From IMG/VR virus record IMGVR_UViG_3300020198_000887, positions 78,295 to 142,294 of that record: DNA of 64,000 nucleotides; one strand, 5' to 3'. Numbering within the stretch: the first letter of the stretch is position 1; every line of letters begins with the position of its first letter. This DNA is from a virus. Position numbers and translations under genes: made by a program. The notes under the pieces were generated by a model. The model saw nothing but the letters and a program-made list of their open reading frames with translations, was not told where the DNA came from and did not search any database. This document shows positions 9,356 to 22,800 of the stretch, in pieces.

Positions 9356-11008
9356 TTATATGTTAGTTTGCCAAACCCATACATTAGTAATTGATAATTC
9401 ATATTCCTTTATTACACCAGTATCAATGCATAATATTCTACAAATTGCACCAGATTGATGTTCTGTCGGTGGATATATTTTATTAATATACACACTAGCA
9501 ATCTGCTCATTACTTAAAATTCCGTTATTTATTGTTAATCCCAACGGAGCCACTTTAACTGCTGTTGTCAATGTCACTAAGTTAACAGCATCAGTTTCAT
9601 TAGTAGGTGATGCAACATTTATTAGTTTTTTATTACTAACATTAACCGACCCATTACCCTTTGGTAATAATATTATATCGCCATGTTGTATTATTGGGTT
9701 TACGTAACTTATTGTATCTGAATTAATATTCACATAATCTACTTGCAATGATGTCAATTGGCCAATACTAGTCAACCCGGGTGCACTAGTTACTGTAATT
9801 CCCAATGATGACAAACTTAATACATCTTGCGTTCCTATCTTGTATGATTTTCCACTTATCAACGCCATATTATCAGACGACGTCCATGCTGCAGTTTCAC
9901 CAACCCAATTAAATGTCTTGTCAGTGGTCCCCTTGACAGTAATACCACCACCATCTGCAGTTAAATCAGTTGGGTTATCAACTTTGCCTAATTCAATGTT
10001 TCTATCAACTATATCAATAACGGTAGATTTAACCGTAGTTAATTCACCCTTTACGGTCAAACTTCCCTGAATTATTGCGTCTCCAGTAACATCCAACGTA
10101 GCATTTGGGGTATTTGTGAATATACCAACCCGTTGATGCAATGCATTAATATGCACCCCGGGTAATAATTGATTATTATGCCGTATATTAAATTGAATAT
10201 CTTGGTCTGCCACATTTGAATTTAATTCAAACTTTAAATTACTAACTTTAATTTCGTTATTGCTAGCCGGGCCAAGTACTAATGGCGTTGAATTTATGAC
10301 AGATATTGTACCAACCGTATCAGTATCGGTGTTCGTTTTCATAAAATTTTCGGCATTATATGATGTTCCAATTGAATCTAATAGTGCTGCGGAGGTTTCA
10401 ACCGGTGCTTTGAATTTTATACCAGACAAACTTCCGGAATTAAATCCAATATCTATCAATGTTCCATTATAACCAGGAATGGTCTTGGCTAATGTAAATG
10501 CAGCACTACTAAAAATTCCCAATAATATTTTAGATACATATAATAATACTAATGTATGTTTTATTTGATGTACATCATATACTTCAGTTATAATAAATCC
10601 ACTTACACCCTGTTGTGCAGTATATGCTGGCCCAGCCAATGATAACCCAAATCCATCGTGAAAATACATTTGTCGGCGAGTGGTATCTATCCATAAATCA
10701 CCCTGTGTTAATGTGCTTGGGGCTGAACTTGCAACTACTGTTCCACTTGTTGCATTAAATCCAATACCATTGTATACTTTTAACCGTTCATCAGATGTAT
10801 CAAACCACAGCTGGCCTGCAATTGGCCTTGGTGGTGGTGTAGTATTTGCAAAATTTTCCAACAAATACACCATATTCTCATTAAACAGTTCACCATATGT
10901 ACTAGTATTTTTACCGATCAACGTTAAATCACTAGCAGTTTGGTCAATAGTTCCATCTAAGATATCAGTTAATTTTGACCCATCAGTTTTGTTTATTGTG
11001 TAACTCAT
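9356..11008 (-). CDS. Tail-fibre/virion protein, paralogue B
   Basis: 550 aa. It starts with the same anchor domain as its neighbours (SYTINKTDGSKL, LIGKNxSxYGE, NENMVYLLENFANTTPP, AGQLWFDT). The middle has features of trimeric beta-structured fibres: GIFTNTPNATLDVTGDAIIQG is close to the GIGTxxPxxxLDVxG motif, followed by LTVKGELT and VDRNIELGKVDNPT. There is no tail-collar domain and no ADLAEKY tail. Its ATG overlaps the stop of the 707-aa gene at 11008, so it is translationally coupled to it. Likely one of three fibre components with a common attachment point but different distal parts. Confidence 0.7.
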   Translation of the reverse strand: MSYTINKTDGSKLTDILDGTIDQTASDLTLIGKNTSTYGELFNENMVYLLENFANTTPPPRPIAGQLWFDTSDERLKVYNGIGFNATSGTVVASSAPSTLTQGDLWIDTTRRQMYFHDGFGLSLAGPAYTAQQGVSGFIITEVYDVHQIKHTLVLLYVSKILLGIFSSAAFTLAKTIPGYNGTLIDIGFNSGSLSGIKFKAPVETSAALLDSIGTSYNAENFMKTNTDTDTVGTISVINSTPLVLGPASNNEIKVSNLKFELNSNVADQDIQFNIRHNNQLLPGVHINALHQRVGIFTNTPNATLDVTGDAIIQGSLTVKGELTTVKSTVIDIVDRNIELGKVDNPTDLTADGGGITVKGTTDKTFNWVGETAAWTSSDNMALISGKSYKIGTQDVLSLSSLGITVTSAPGLTSIGQLTSLQVDYVNINSDTISYVNPIIQHGDIILLPKGNGSVNVSNKKLINVASPTNETDAVNLVTLTTAVKVAPLGLTINNGILSNEQIASVYINKIYPPTEHQSGAICRILCIDTGVIKEYELSITNVWVWQTNI

Positions 11009-13131
11009 TATAAGACCCCAGTAAAAATTATATAATTTATGGCTAGATATGGGTTCATAATATCAAATGAAGTACCAATTCTAGATGATATAACATTACC
11101 GCTATTACCCAATCCAAACCCAGTACTTGAACTAGGCATACCATATCCAGGTCTTGCATTGTCATCATCCATTCCATCTGGAATACCGGAAGCATAATAT
11201 TGTGCTTCCCCACTATTTAAGTTATGTTTATGCTCTGGTAGATTTTCGACTAATAATGTTTTGGTTTCACTGCCTGCGCTAGAACCCAATGTATCTGCTA
11301 CTACTGATGATACCCGATTTGCCGAACCGCCACCCGCATCTACAAAAATATCTGGATTATCAATGCTAGGTACAGTTATGTTGTTATCCATATTATCCAT
11401 ACCCAACGCAAATCTCCCACGTAAGTCTGGGAGACAAAATGTATTAGCCCCATTTAGGGCTGAAATTCGATTATAAGTTGTTCCAATAACTTCATATAGC
11501 GCGGAATATTCAGAAATTCTCACTTCACTCCCGTCACATAGTTTGTATCCAGAAGGGACCACTACCCCCGCAAATGGGAATATTGCACCAATCGGAACTA
11601 ATGGGATGTTTGATAAAAAATCTAACTTTGACACCTGTTTAAGACCGGGTGACACTGTGCCTGACCGATAAATCAATAACTTATCATCACTATATGCCAC
11701 GGGTACCTGTGGCTTTGATGTTATAATACTAGTGGTAACACTAGTTTGAAAAATGGCTGTTCCAGTACTAGTTTGCCCATTAAAACTTATTCCAGCACTA
11801 CTTATATCCCCGGTTAGACTGAATACTGTCGGGCTTGCCAACTTTGATGCTGACCCACTTGCGTTTCCAATCAATGTACCAGTAACCGTTCCGGAAAAAT
11901 TGCCAACAAATGAATCTGCGTACACATTTCTAAATTTTCTCGATTCTGACCCAATATCATAACTAGAAGTAGCAGTATCCGTCCCCGGTAATATTACGGC
12001 AGCAGGAGATACCTCACCAAATGAATCTAAGCTATTAACATATAAAGTACCATTACTGTTTATAGCAGAATTAAACCGTGCAGTTTTTTCTACTGAAATC
12101 CCACCATATGTAACAATACTTAAATCATCAGTGGTTGTAACATTGATATTACCGTTGGTGGTAATATTCCCATTAACATCAAGTGCTTCCTGGGGGTTTA
12201 TATTGTTCAACCCAATTCCAACTTTAGCAGATGAGGTCACCCGCATAGCAGTAATGATGTCTGAACTATTTGCTAAATTAAAATCTATGTTTTTGCCACT
12301 ACTCTTTGAGTACAAAACAGAAGAATTTTCATTTGTTATTAAACTGAAACTTGAATCACCACCTATACTAATGCCATCATTGGAATTTATTTTTAATGGC
12401 ACAGTCAATGGGGTGATATAATCTGTACGTACAAACTTTGTAGAATCAACCGTGACCCCATTAATAACCAATGCGTTTGCCTGACTTGCAGTTCCCCAAA
12501 ATTTTACAGGCGTAGATGTACTATCAGAATCTATATTACTTAAATTAACACCATGCTTGATTATTGGGAACCCACTTACAGTAGTTTTTGGTACAAATGT
12601 TTCTTTACTAATTATTACCAACAAATAATTTGATGCATAAAAGCAAATTACACTATGACTTATATTACTTGTATCAATAATAATATCAATCACCGGACCA
12701 GTCTTTAATCCCTCACTAAATTGTGGGCCGACTAATAACCAATTAGATCCAGAAAATATATACAATTGATGATTTGTTGTGTCAACCCACACATCACCGG
12801 TGGTACTACTTTCAATTGTTGGCGTACTACTGGATTTTTTTACTGACCCGGCTGGCATCCACAGCTCACCATCCCATATTTTAAGTAAATTTATTTTAGT
12901 ATCAAACCATAATTGACCAACGGTGGGTGGCGCTTGTCCAATTTGTGTACCAGGGGCAAATGGTCCAGAAAAATTTTCCAATAAATGTAAAAAGTTTTCT
13001 GCAATATATGGGGCATACCCAGAAAAGTTTTTACCAACAAATGTCAGGGATGTTTCTTGATTAATTTGTTGGTCATTTACAGTAATCGGAGTATTGGAGT
13101 TTGGATCTGTATGTTTAACTGTATAACTCAT
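11008..13131 (-). CDS. Tail-fibre protein with tail-collar domain, paralogue C
   Basis: 707 aa. The N-terminal anchor domain is shared with the two downstream paralogues (LTFVGKNFSGYAPYIAENFLHLLENF, GQLWFDT). The centre has GIGLNNINPQEALDVNGNI and repeated GNxTTNGNI-type beta turns. The C-terminal part holds a phage tail collar domain: VPIGAIFPFAG, VPSGYKLCDGS, SALYEVIGTTY, and FCLPDLRGRFALGMD, a region of about 60 residues typical of short tail fibres and collar proteins (pfam07484). The remaining ~120 residues include LLVENLPEHKHNL and end in MNPYLAINYIIFTG, also typical of collar fibres. Probable receptor-binding short fibre. Confidence 0.85.
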   Translation of the reverse strand: MSYTVKHTDPNSNTPITVNDQQINQETSLTFVGKNFSGYAPYIAENFLHLLENFSGPFAPGTQIGQAPPTVGQLWFDTKINLLKIWDGELWMPAGSVKKSSSTPTIESSTTGDVWVDTTNHQLYIFSGSNWLLVGPQFSEGLKTGPVIDIIIDTSNISHSVICFYASNYLLVIISKETFVPKTTVSGFPIIKHGVNLSNIDSDSTSTPVKFWGTASQANALVINGVTVDSTKFVRTDYITPLTVPLKINSNDGISIGGDSSFSLITNENSSVLYSKSSGKNIDFNLANSSDIITAMRVTSSAKVGIGLNNINPQEALDVNGNITTNGNINVTTTDDLSIVTYGGISVEKTARFNSAINSNGTLYVNSLDSFGEVSPAAVILPGTDTATSSYDIGSESRKFRNVYADSFVGNFSGTVTGTLIGNASGSASKLASPTVFSLTGDISSAGISFNGQTSTGTAIFQTSVTTSIITSKPQVPVAYSDDKLLIYRSGTVSPGLKQVSKLDFLSNIPLVPIGAIFPFAGVVVPSGYKLCDGSEVRISEYSALYEVIGTTYNRISALNGANTFCLPDLRGRFALGMDNMDNNITVPSIDNPDIFVDAGGGSANRVSSVVADTLGSSAGSETKTLLVENLPEHKHNLNSGEAQYYASGIPDGMDDDNARPGYGMPSSSTGFGLGNSGNVISSRIGTSFDIMNPYLAINYIIFTGVL

Positions 13132-13134
13132 CTG

Positions 13135-13743
13135 TTAAACCCCCACTAACCCAGTCAAACTTTGGATACGAACTGTGTAATCAATTTGTATCAATCTATT
13201 AAGAGATTTTTGAACTGGATGAAATATAACATGGGTTAATAATAAACTTTGACCAGTTGAACTATATGACTTCAACCCAAGTTCATCGAAAATATACGAG
13301 CTATCAGAGTTTGTTGAATTGTCGAATGCACTTTGACCATCCGGCTCACCATAATCTAACAAACACGTAATAAAAACATCGGTATAATTGGTACCAGTTA
13401 CATGACGTGTTTCTATAAAATTTCTGGTAGGGTCAACATTATTACTCGATCTATCATCAACCACTTTGGTGTATGTTTGATTATACAAACTCGCATTTGC
13501 CCCAGACCCGTTTGGTGTTAAATATGTAATTATACCAGTTGGGTCAACCGTTGTACCGCCATTTCCAAATGCCATTTCATATATAAATCCTTGCCCACTA
13601 TTAGCAATACTTTGTGCTAACCCAATACTAATATTTTCATAATGAATGGCATTTCTCTTATTAACAAATACCTCTGTAGTTTCTGGATCCCACAGTTTAA
13701 TATGACCTTCTACATGTATTCCTGTTGTTTCTTTACTCTGCAT
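13135..13743 (-). CDS. Virion structural protein of T4-like aquatic-phage type
   Basis: 202 aa. It contains EGHIKLWDPETTEVFVNKRN, AIHYENISIGLAQ and IYEMAFGNGGTTVDPTG, a pattern I recognise from a conserved structural protein of cyanophage-type T4-like phages; the exact role is not known. No enzyme motif is present. It lies between the giant 4673-aa gene and the fibre paralogues and may link fibres to the baseplate. A late-promoter box (GATAAATA) lies 22 nt upstream of the start, so this gene probably begins a separate late transcript for the fibre genes. Confidence 0.65.
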   Translation of the reverse strand: MQSKETTGIHVEGHIKLWDPETTEVFVNKRNAIHYENISIGLAQSIANSGQGFIYEMAFGNGGTTVDPTGIITYLTPNGSGANASLYNQTYTKVVDDRSSNNVDPTRNFIETRHVTGTNYTDVFITCLLDYGEPDGQSAFDNSTNSDSSYIFDELGLKSYSSTGQSLLLTHVIFHPVQKSLNRLIQIDYTVRIQSLTGLVGV

Positions 13744-13764
13744 GATACGCTCTCTTTATCTGTA

Positions 13765-13772
13765 TATTTATC
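13765..13772 (-). promoter_or_regulatory. Putative late promoter (GATAAATA)
   Basis: GATAAATA on the minus strand, 22 nt upstream of the 202-aa gene. Same box and spacing as other late genes here. Confidence 0.55.
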
Positions 13773-13800
13773 TTATCCAATTATCTACCAAGTTATTCAC

Positions 13801-13824
13801 ATTCGCCATATCAATATGGCGAAT
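13801..13824 (-). terminator. Perfect 11-bp hairpin overlapping stop of giant gene
   Basis: ATTCGCCATAT and ATATGGCGAAT form perfect arms around CA. The TGA stop of the giant protein (811-813 of this kilobase) lies inside the hairpin. No T-run follows, so it may protect or process the mRNA end. It resembles the arrangement at 201-221. Confidence 0.5.
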
Positions 13825-16800
13825 ACCAAATACCAGGGGTTGTTTTTAAGAAGGTGGCAACTTCAGATATATCAGAATTCATATCAAGCGTAACATTCCA
13901 CGCTCTCCCAGTTCGTTTGACAACGGTAATATGTGTACCTGCTTCCAATTTGTTAGTTAATACAATTTCACTAGCAACCCCATCGACCGCAAAGTCCGCG
14001 TCAAAATTAATGTCTCCCTCTGGACTATCCATATGTTTACCAACGTTATGAACTTTATATGGCGCTTTTTTCAATCTAATATTCCCTATAAAAAACTCCC
14101 ATTTAGTCGAATCATCCGCAAACATCATAGAACTGGTATGTTCTGTTACGCATTTATATGTGTAACTCCCATTAACGACAAGTGTTCCAACGGTATACAA
14201 TACATTGGGCACCCATGGGGTATTGTTGGCATATCCACCAACAAATACCTCAATAGAATTACATTGTCCATAATCTAATGGAATACTTGACCGATAATCC
14301 CATACATTGGTCGATTTTTCGGGGATAAATTTCAATGGCACAATTGTTGTTCCATCTGAAACTATCTGTTCAGTAATTGTATGATCACGATATGGAATTG
14401 TTTCACTAGTTCCAATATCCTGGACATTTGCACCAACACTATGCATTAACGGGGTTCCCGTACCTAATGTTCCACGACGCAGTTGACTCAATACATTCCC
14501 ATTTTTGTTGAAATATTCAATTCGTTCACCACGTATTTCAATTATCCCAGGTCTGTTAAGCAATGGGTTTGGTTCATCAAAGTTGCTTGCATCACTTACT
14601 ATTATACTAGTATCATTCCATTTCAAATCGTGTGCTAGTGTAGTTTGTTTAGACAAACTTAGCCGTTTAAAATGTGTTCTATTCAACATATCTTTAAACT
14701 GCATATACGAAATACCACTTTTTAATATATTGTTACTATATGTTATAATTGTAAATGTGTCATTCACTTTAGATTTTTTACCCAATGTGATACTACGTTT
14801 ATCTGAATTCAACTTATAATCCACACTCGAAGTTAATAAACTATCATTTTTTATAACCCAGACATAACTGTCGTCCATTACTGCATTTTCAAGTGGTATC
14901 ACACCACCTTTAATATTCACATATGAATAATATGTTGGTGAATAAAGATCTACTAATATATCACTTACATTAAAACCAGTTTCGTGTGATATAATATTTT
15001 CATGTTTATATGAACTTACTATACTGATAGTTTTACCGGACTCATGCTGGTCAGTAAATTGTATTTTAGCACTTTCTGTGTGGGTGGCAGGAATATAAAA
15101 ATACTCATTATCACGTGTAATACTTACAATCATCTCTTTATTATTATATTTTTTATATACACGCTTGTTTATAGTAATACTAATACAAGACAAATCAACA
15201 GTATAATCAGATGACACCTTCAATTTATTACCATCAACAATTACTTCGAAATCTTCGATGTTTACTGTATGTGGTTGGAACTTTATGGCATCTATTACAT
15301 ATGTTAAAATACTATTTTTAATAGTATAATAATTATTAACAGGAGCTTTCAATACCTTGTTCCCCACAAACACCAACATTTTAGATTCAACTGGCAATGA
15401 GTCACCAACAACACTTTGAATATTGTACGGGACCCCGGCAGGTCTACCATCCGCGATTATATTTTCTGTTTTTGTAACTGCAAATGAATACAGTTCCCCA
15501 TCAAACACAACGTACGTCACCAATGAATCATTCGCAGGTGGTATTGCTAAATTGATTTTTACAAACCCATTTTCTTTACTAACTGTATAAGAAACATTCA
15601 CCCCGTTGACATATACCATTGCATTAATATTGGTTTTATATGACACAGTTGTTAAGATTCCAGTAGTTTCACCAGTTGAAATAACCGAATTAATATCTAA
15701 AATTTTGACCCCATTTACACCAAAACTGTATATTGATACAATATGATTAATCGGTGGTGGGGTTACAAATGTTATGGAATTATTTCTTAAATTAACAATG
15801 TAATCAACTCCTTGTTCTTTTATAGTAGAAGTAGTTCCATTTGATACCTTTACAATTACCGCCTGCGAATTGTTTATTTGATGTGTCATTGTATAAGTTT
15901 TACTAACCCCATCAGTAATAAAATTATCTATTTTAATACTCGCCGATCCCGAATAGGATTTTTCAAATACTTTTATTGCAACCGCATCAACAACCTGCCC
16001 AGGAACAACTTCTTCTGTAGCAGGACTAGTAGTGGGGGTAACAAATCCATCACCATCTACAATAATATCATCTGCATTAATACCAACTGCGCTTTGATAT
16101 GCAAGATCACCACCAACCAATGTGGTATCATAATCATACTCACTTGGGTTTGGGGCACCATCACTTGTAATTTTTCGTAAAATTATTTGGTCACTATTCT
16201 TTATAACAATAGGCTGAATAATACCATCTATGTCACTATATGAATTAGGAATAGTCACAGTATGTCTAACCCCATCAGCAACCCAGGATGCCATCCTAGC
16301 ATGTTTATTGGTTTGTGATTCTGTGCCATAATATGGGTCATCAATTTTAATGCCATTATGATATACGTTTATAACCGTACCAGCTGTTGGAATGTATGGT
16401 AATGTAAATTCGTGTTCATTAGCAGATGTCATAACAATATAATCATCAAAAGTGGGATCTTTACTATCCCATCTATCTGAATAATATGGGATTGAATCCC
16501 ATCCACCAGTTTGTGCAAATCCCAACCCAGATACAATAACACCACCATAATCAACCCCTGACATCAACTGTGCCAGGTCATTACCTAACTCACCAGATGT
16601 TGGATTATAATAATATTGTATTCTGTCTGATGCATTTAACAATGACCAATCCTTGACATATGTAACACTAATTTTAGATTTCACAGCAGGAGCACTATTA
16701 AATGTTATAGTTCCATAATAAGAAGTATATCCACGAGTTTTAGACTTACGAATATCCATTTTATAATTAGATTTTACTACAGTTTGACCATCAACTATTA

Positions 16801-19800
16801 CTGATGTATTTGTTAATATCAAGTTTGGTGCCCACGTTAATGAGAATTGTAACCGAGTTCCTGTTCCAGTAAATTCTTCTGTTTCCTGTAATTGTGTTAT
16901 AAAATATGTTTGTGTTATCCTATCAAATTTGATTTTTAGCATATTAGAACGTACAACACCATCCCCAATTGTCGCAATTGCGGTTGCAGAGACCCCATTT
17001 TCTGATAAGCCACCTTCTATTTTTACGTGTGGTGCCTGTAAATACCCAGATCCGTTTGATACCATTACAATCCGTGTAACTTTACCGTGTGCAATATATG
17101 CTTTTGCGATGGAAGTTGATTTTGAAGCACCAACTATAGTTACAATTGGTTCATTGATATAACCAGACCCACCATCAATAATTGTGATACTAGTAACAGA
17201 AAACCCAACATTATCTGCCCAATGTCGCCATGGATATGTGTCCAACGTTTCATCATGTGTGATAGTTGAATTATTAACAGATAATAATAGATGTCTATTA
17301 TACAAAGGAGGTACATCAAAATCAGTAGTGGATACCCCACCCATATCCAATTTTTCATATGAACTAATATATTCCCTAATCTGTGTTCTATATGGTTTTA
17401 CTTCTGCTACGTAATCTTCAAAATTTTGAAGATTATCATTTCGATACCCAGATGGTTGATGTAATTCACCAACATTATGTTTGGCTTTTACAAAACTAGT
17501 TTTGAAAACCCAGTCAACATATGTTTGTTCGCTTAATGCATATCTAATACTTGTAAAAAACAAATTTAAATAATGGTGTTTTAAATTATCAATGAATATA
17601 TTATTTTTAATAACATTGAATATAAATCTAAGTTCAATAGATGCATTATCATCATAAGTTCCACTATCAAATAATATTCCATCATATCCACTACCTGTGT
17701 TTGAAAATTCATATAATGAAGATTTAAATTGTATAGTGCCCTGCTGACTACCAACGACTCTGTATGACATCGTCCAATCAACCGAAATTGCATCAGAATA
17801 TTTTACCAACAATACCCATTTGCCATTATTGGTTAGTCTAACTTTTACCAACTCACCAATTTTAACAGTTTTACTACTTATATCAGCAAATGTATCCACT
17901 GAATGGTGTATTTTAGTATGTTTGGTGTAATCATCCGCATACCAATCAATATATTCCCAATATTCAGATACATCATATGATTGTGACTTTACTTTTGACC
18001 ATAATTTGTTAATTGGGTCATATGAATATATCCCCCATTTGTCACCAGACTGTGAATCACTGTATACCAAAATAGAATAATCCCGCACAAACAACACAGT
18101 ATTATTATCATAGCCGTTACCACCAGATATAACATCAACACCTGTTATTTGACCAGCTGAATTTATTTTAGTTTTTAACACTGCCCCCTTCCCACTACCA
18201 ACTACTTCAATATATGAAACATTTTTATACCCATTTCCTTTGTTTATAATAGTTACATCAACAATTCTTCCATCGACGATAATCGGCGTCAATACTGGAC
18301 GCTTAAATAACGTAATATTAGTTAATTGCAATTCTTCATATGTATCAACAACTGAATCATATAGCCCACGGGTAGTTGATGGATAATTGTCATATCTACT
18401 TAGTATTGAAATATCCCTAGTGTCTGTTATTAAATTGGCTTTTAATACGGCATTCGTTTGAACGATTAACTGTTTTAAAATTTCAAACCGGTTAACAAAC
18501 ATACTTTGTCTAGGAATAGCTTCGATACCATACCGAAGTTTTGGTGGGACCCCCATATCAGGTACTAATCTATTTGATTCGTCCTTCCCACATAAACTAT
18601 CAACCCACTTTTCTTCTATTCTTGATGGGATAATAGTCGTGGTATCACTACTAATAATTTTCCACTCAGTATGAATATTTTGGTCTGTTTTATCACCTGT
18701 CCAATATTCAACCGATAGCACCACATCATTATCATTAAGTAATGGTTTTATGTTGGTTAGACTAAATGAATTAGTACCTGTCAATGCAAGATACTGCCGA
18801 CCAACACCACGTGGGTTCGCTATTATTGAAGATGCATCATATGATGATATCCGTCTTCCAGCTACATTCGGAATGGTTTTTTTGTTTTTAACCCAAAAAT
18901 AATATGTATTTTTAAATGTTTGGCTTATGTTGTCATATTTACGAACTATACTATATGATTTATCACCATATAGTGTCATTCCACTAATATTATTAACCAA
19001 CCCTTCCTCAGTATCGGCTAATTTATCCCACAAAGACGGAAGTGTCGTAGTCTCAACCCATTCATATATGTCAATGGATGCACCATATGCCAATGTGTTC
19101 CACGTATTAGTTCTATATAAAATATTATCATCATAACTATTGACAAATTTTGCTGTTCTTAAATCCCACCATACTCGCCCAACATATGATTTAGTCCATG
19201 CCAGCCCATCATCAACCGTAACACCATCCGTTCCCTTAGAATATATAGCCGGATCATAAAATGTTTTGTAATCAATCTCTTCCTCAACTACCCCAGCAAT
19301 TTTGCCTTGAATTGGATCGATTATATCAAGATAGGTAATTAATTTATTTGAATTTTTATTATACAAAAATGCTTGTTTAATTTTGGTAACGTCTGGACGT
19401 GGAACTTCTGTATGTTTCATCGTCCAAGAATATGAATTTAATGAAAGTTTTGTATATTCATATACTTTCCCTGAAATTACGGATTGATCAATTCCAAAAG
19501 GAGCACCAACTAATATAGTATTTCTACTTACTGCAACACTTTTACCATAATATTCTGCATCATGACATTCAACTTCCAACGATTCACCAAATACCCAATT
19601 AGTTAAATACCTATCATAGATATCAACCCGGCCACTGTTTGGCTGTTTAGTGACAAACAATGTTGTTTTATTATCAAATGTCGTATTATCATTAAACGAT
19701 AATGATTGCTTGCTATCAGAATTTTCACTGTACACAACCAATGTGTTACTACCATTCATAAAAAATACTTTACTTCCAAAATGTTGCATTGATTCTGGCA

Positions 19801-22800
19801 AAATGTTAACCAATGTGCTCGTCAATTCCCCATCCTTAGAATAGATTGAAACCTTCCCAACTTCTACCAGGTTAATGTTTTGGTCTGGGACATTCATAGA
19901 ATAAACTGCATCTGAAATAGCAACAAATTCGCCATCGCCCGATATTGATATACTATTCCCATCGGCAATCGTCTGTTCAGCAATGGTTGACCGTAAAATA
20001 ATTGAATCATCCGACACAGAATAAACTTTTACGACACCCCCAATAGACGTTGTATTTGGTGCTGCAATAACCAATGTTGAATTATCGTTGCTAAAGTGGA
20101 GTTCAGTACCAAATTTACTATTTTCGCTACCGACTAATACTTGAAGATAATCATATTGCCAAGCATATTTTATAAATTGAATTTTACCAGATGGGGTGTA
20201 ATCTGGTTTAGCGCTGAGTTCTATGGTAGCTGCATCAATTATCCGCATAACAGAATGCCCATTGAACCCGGCACCAACAATAATATCACCAACTTCAATT
20301 CCAAGGGCAGATGAAATAACTAATGTTGTACCTGCACTTCCATTTGGGTTGTAGTAAGAAGTAGCATTAATAATTGGATTGAAATCAATTTTATACACAC
20401 GACCACTATTATCAGATGACCCAGGGGCACCAACATATAATGTGTCGTTTCTAAAAGCTATACTATGTCCGAAGTTTTCATTTGCACATGGTCGTGGACT
20501 CATAACTACATGCAATAACGAATACAATTTCGTTTTTGAATCCTGTTCATAAATGGCAACTACACCATGATTTAATAAATTACTAGGTTTTAATTGTGGG
20601 GCAACTTCAAGAAGTGATATTTCCATCCATTCACTATTATATGCATCTGGTTCGTGGTGCATACCTATCTCGCCCAACGCTGTATACAATCTGTTATTAT
20701 AACTTACAACCGACCGGGCGGCATATGAATAATCCGTATTATATTCACCAAGATACGAATTATTAGAATATGAGGCAGAAGAATACCCAATTGCCACCCA
20801 TTTGCTATCACCGGAAAATACCATATCTGATATAGTCGATACAATAGAATATGTAAGTGTTATACTACCAGTGGCAGTAGTCAATTGAACTTCACCACCA
20901 TTAACAGTCAATGATACTTTTATTGTGGTTGTATTTACAATAGCTGCTATATAATAGCGTGTGTCACTTATTAGTCCACCAACTGAATTTGCAAATCGTA
21001 CTTCTTGCCCTACTTGAAATATAGCTGCATTAGCAATGTGTATAGTATTTACAGTAGACGTGGTTTTTAGAATTACAACAGAACTCTGTAATTTTTTCGC
21101 ACTGCCAGAAAATGAATCCGAAACAGTAATTTTATTACTATATTTGTCAATACTCAATATATAATAACTACTTTTATTATCCAACCCACCAATACTATTA
21201 CTAAAAGAAATCATTTCACCCACTGATAGTGGCTCGACTGTTTCAACAGATATTAAATTAGTCGTTTCCTCTGTGTAATACACCCCCATCATATCTTCAC
21301 TAATGTAAGGCTGTGTCAACAATTGACTTCTCGACCATTGGTTTCTTATACCTGATTTTAAATTCAATATTATTTCGTGTGAAGCGGTTGCAACTGCGGC
21401 TATATTTGCATTATCATTTAATGCAACCCTTGTTCCAAACCCCAAGTTGTATATTTGATTTACATTTTTAATAGTATCTTTCTTATACACAGGATTATAC
21501 TCAATAACCCCCCATTTATTACTGCCAGTGTTATCAATCCATCGCATATCGCCAGGCATTGTTCTAGAATAATTTAAATCTATGTCATCAATAGTTTTTG
21601 TTCTTTTACTAACCAGTTTATATATTATAATTTTACTTTGTTCATTGAATATAGTAATATCAATGGCAGCTTTTATTATGATACTAGTTAAGTTAATATC
21701 AGATATTTTGTAAAAACCACTAAACAAAGAAATATTATTAATGCCAATGTAATCACCGACTTGCAAATCAACTAATTTAGTTGTTATAATTTTTATAGTT
21801 GTACCAGATGATGTGACATTTAATACATCAATATTTGCATTAACTAATTGGTATACATCCCAGCTAACTGGGTCCCACGGTGTTCCACCGAATGTATTCC
21901 AAATATAATCACCCAGTGAAAATTCTGAAATATTCTTTGATAATAATTCATCCATCGATGATATAACAAATTGTACATCCATTGTTCTAACATACCCAGG
22001 GGTTCTTAATAGAGTTTGATTTTTTGTAGTTACCGGCCAAGGATTAGAATTATATGCGGGTGGTTTTAAATAGACATCTGATTCTGATTGTCTTATAATA
22101 AAATCAAATGGGGTATTACCAGTTACGTTAGCAAGTTGAATTCCCTGTGGATTTATTTTAAATTTGTCTTCTTGTAGTACAAACTCAATATTTTCATACG
22201 CAGAGCTGGCACCGTACTGCCCAAGTCTGAGTGCCCATTCTTCATAAAATCTTAAACTTTCTTGACCATCCGAACTTAATACATCAAATAATTTATTAAG
22301 AACATTTGCTGTCCCCTTCTCAGGAAGCATCCCTTGATAAAATTTAAATTCACTAACATCATTTTGAATAATATTTTCTAGATATTGCCGCTTTTGATAC
22401 CCAACCAAATGCTGTGCCATTTTTTGTTGTCCAATATCAAAATTGTCGCTATCTAAACTATAAAAATCTTCAAATTGGCTTGCTTTATAACTCCAGTTTG
22501 GTAATAAGCTAGGTTCTGGTTTTTTTGTAAGACGAACCCATCTTGCATCATCGAATGTTTCTGTTCCTGGGTTAAATTTATTTGCACTGTAGTAATATTC
22601 TTTATATTTTACAACATCACCCATTGCATAATTTTGCCATGCAACCCATTCTTGAATATATGCTTGGTCAAATATAAATCCAGGAATAGAAAATGTCCCA
22701 TTCCAATTCATACTAACGTATCCAGATAACTTTATTCTTTCTTGCTTGTACCCACTTACTGGGTTGTAAATAGTGTCGTTAAATATTGTATTATTATCAA

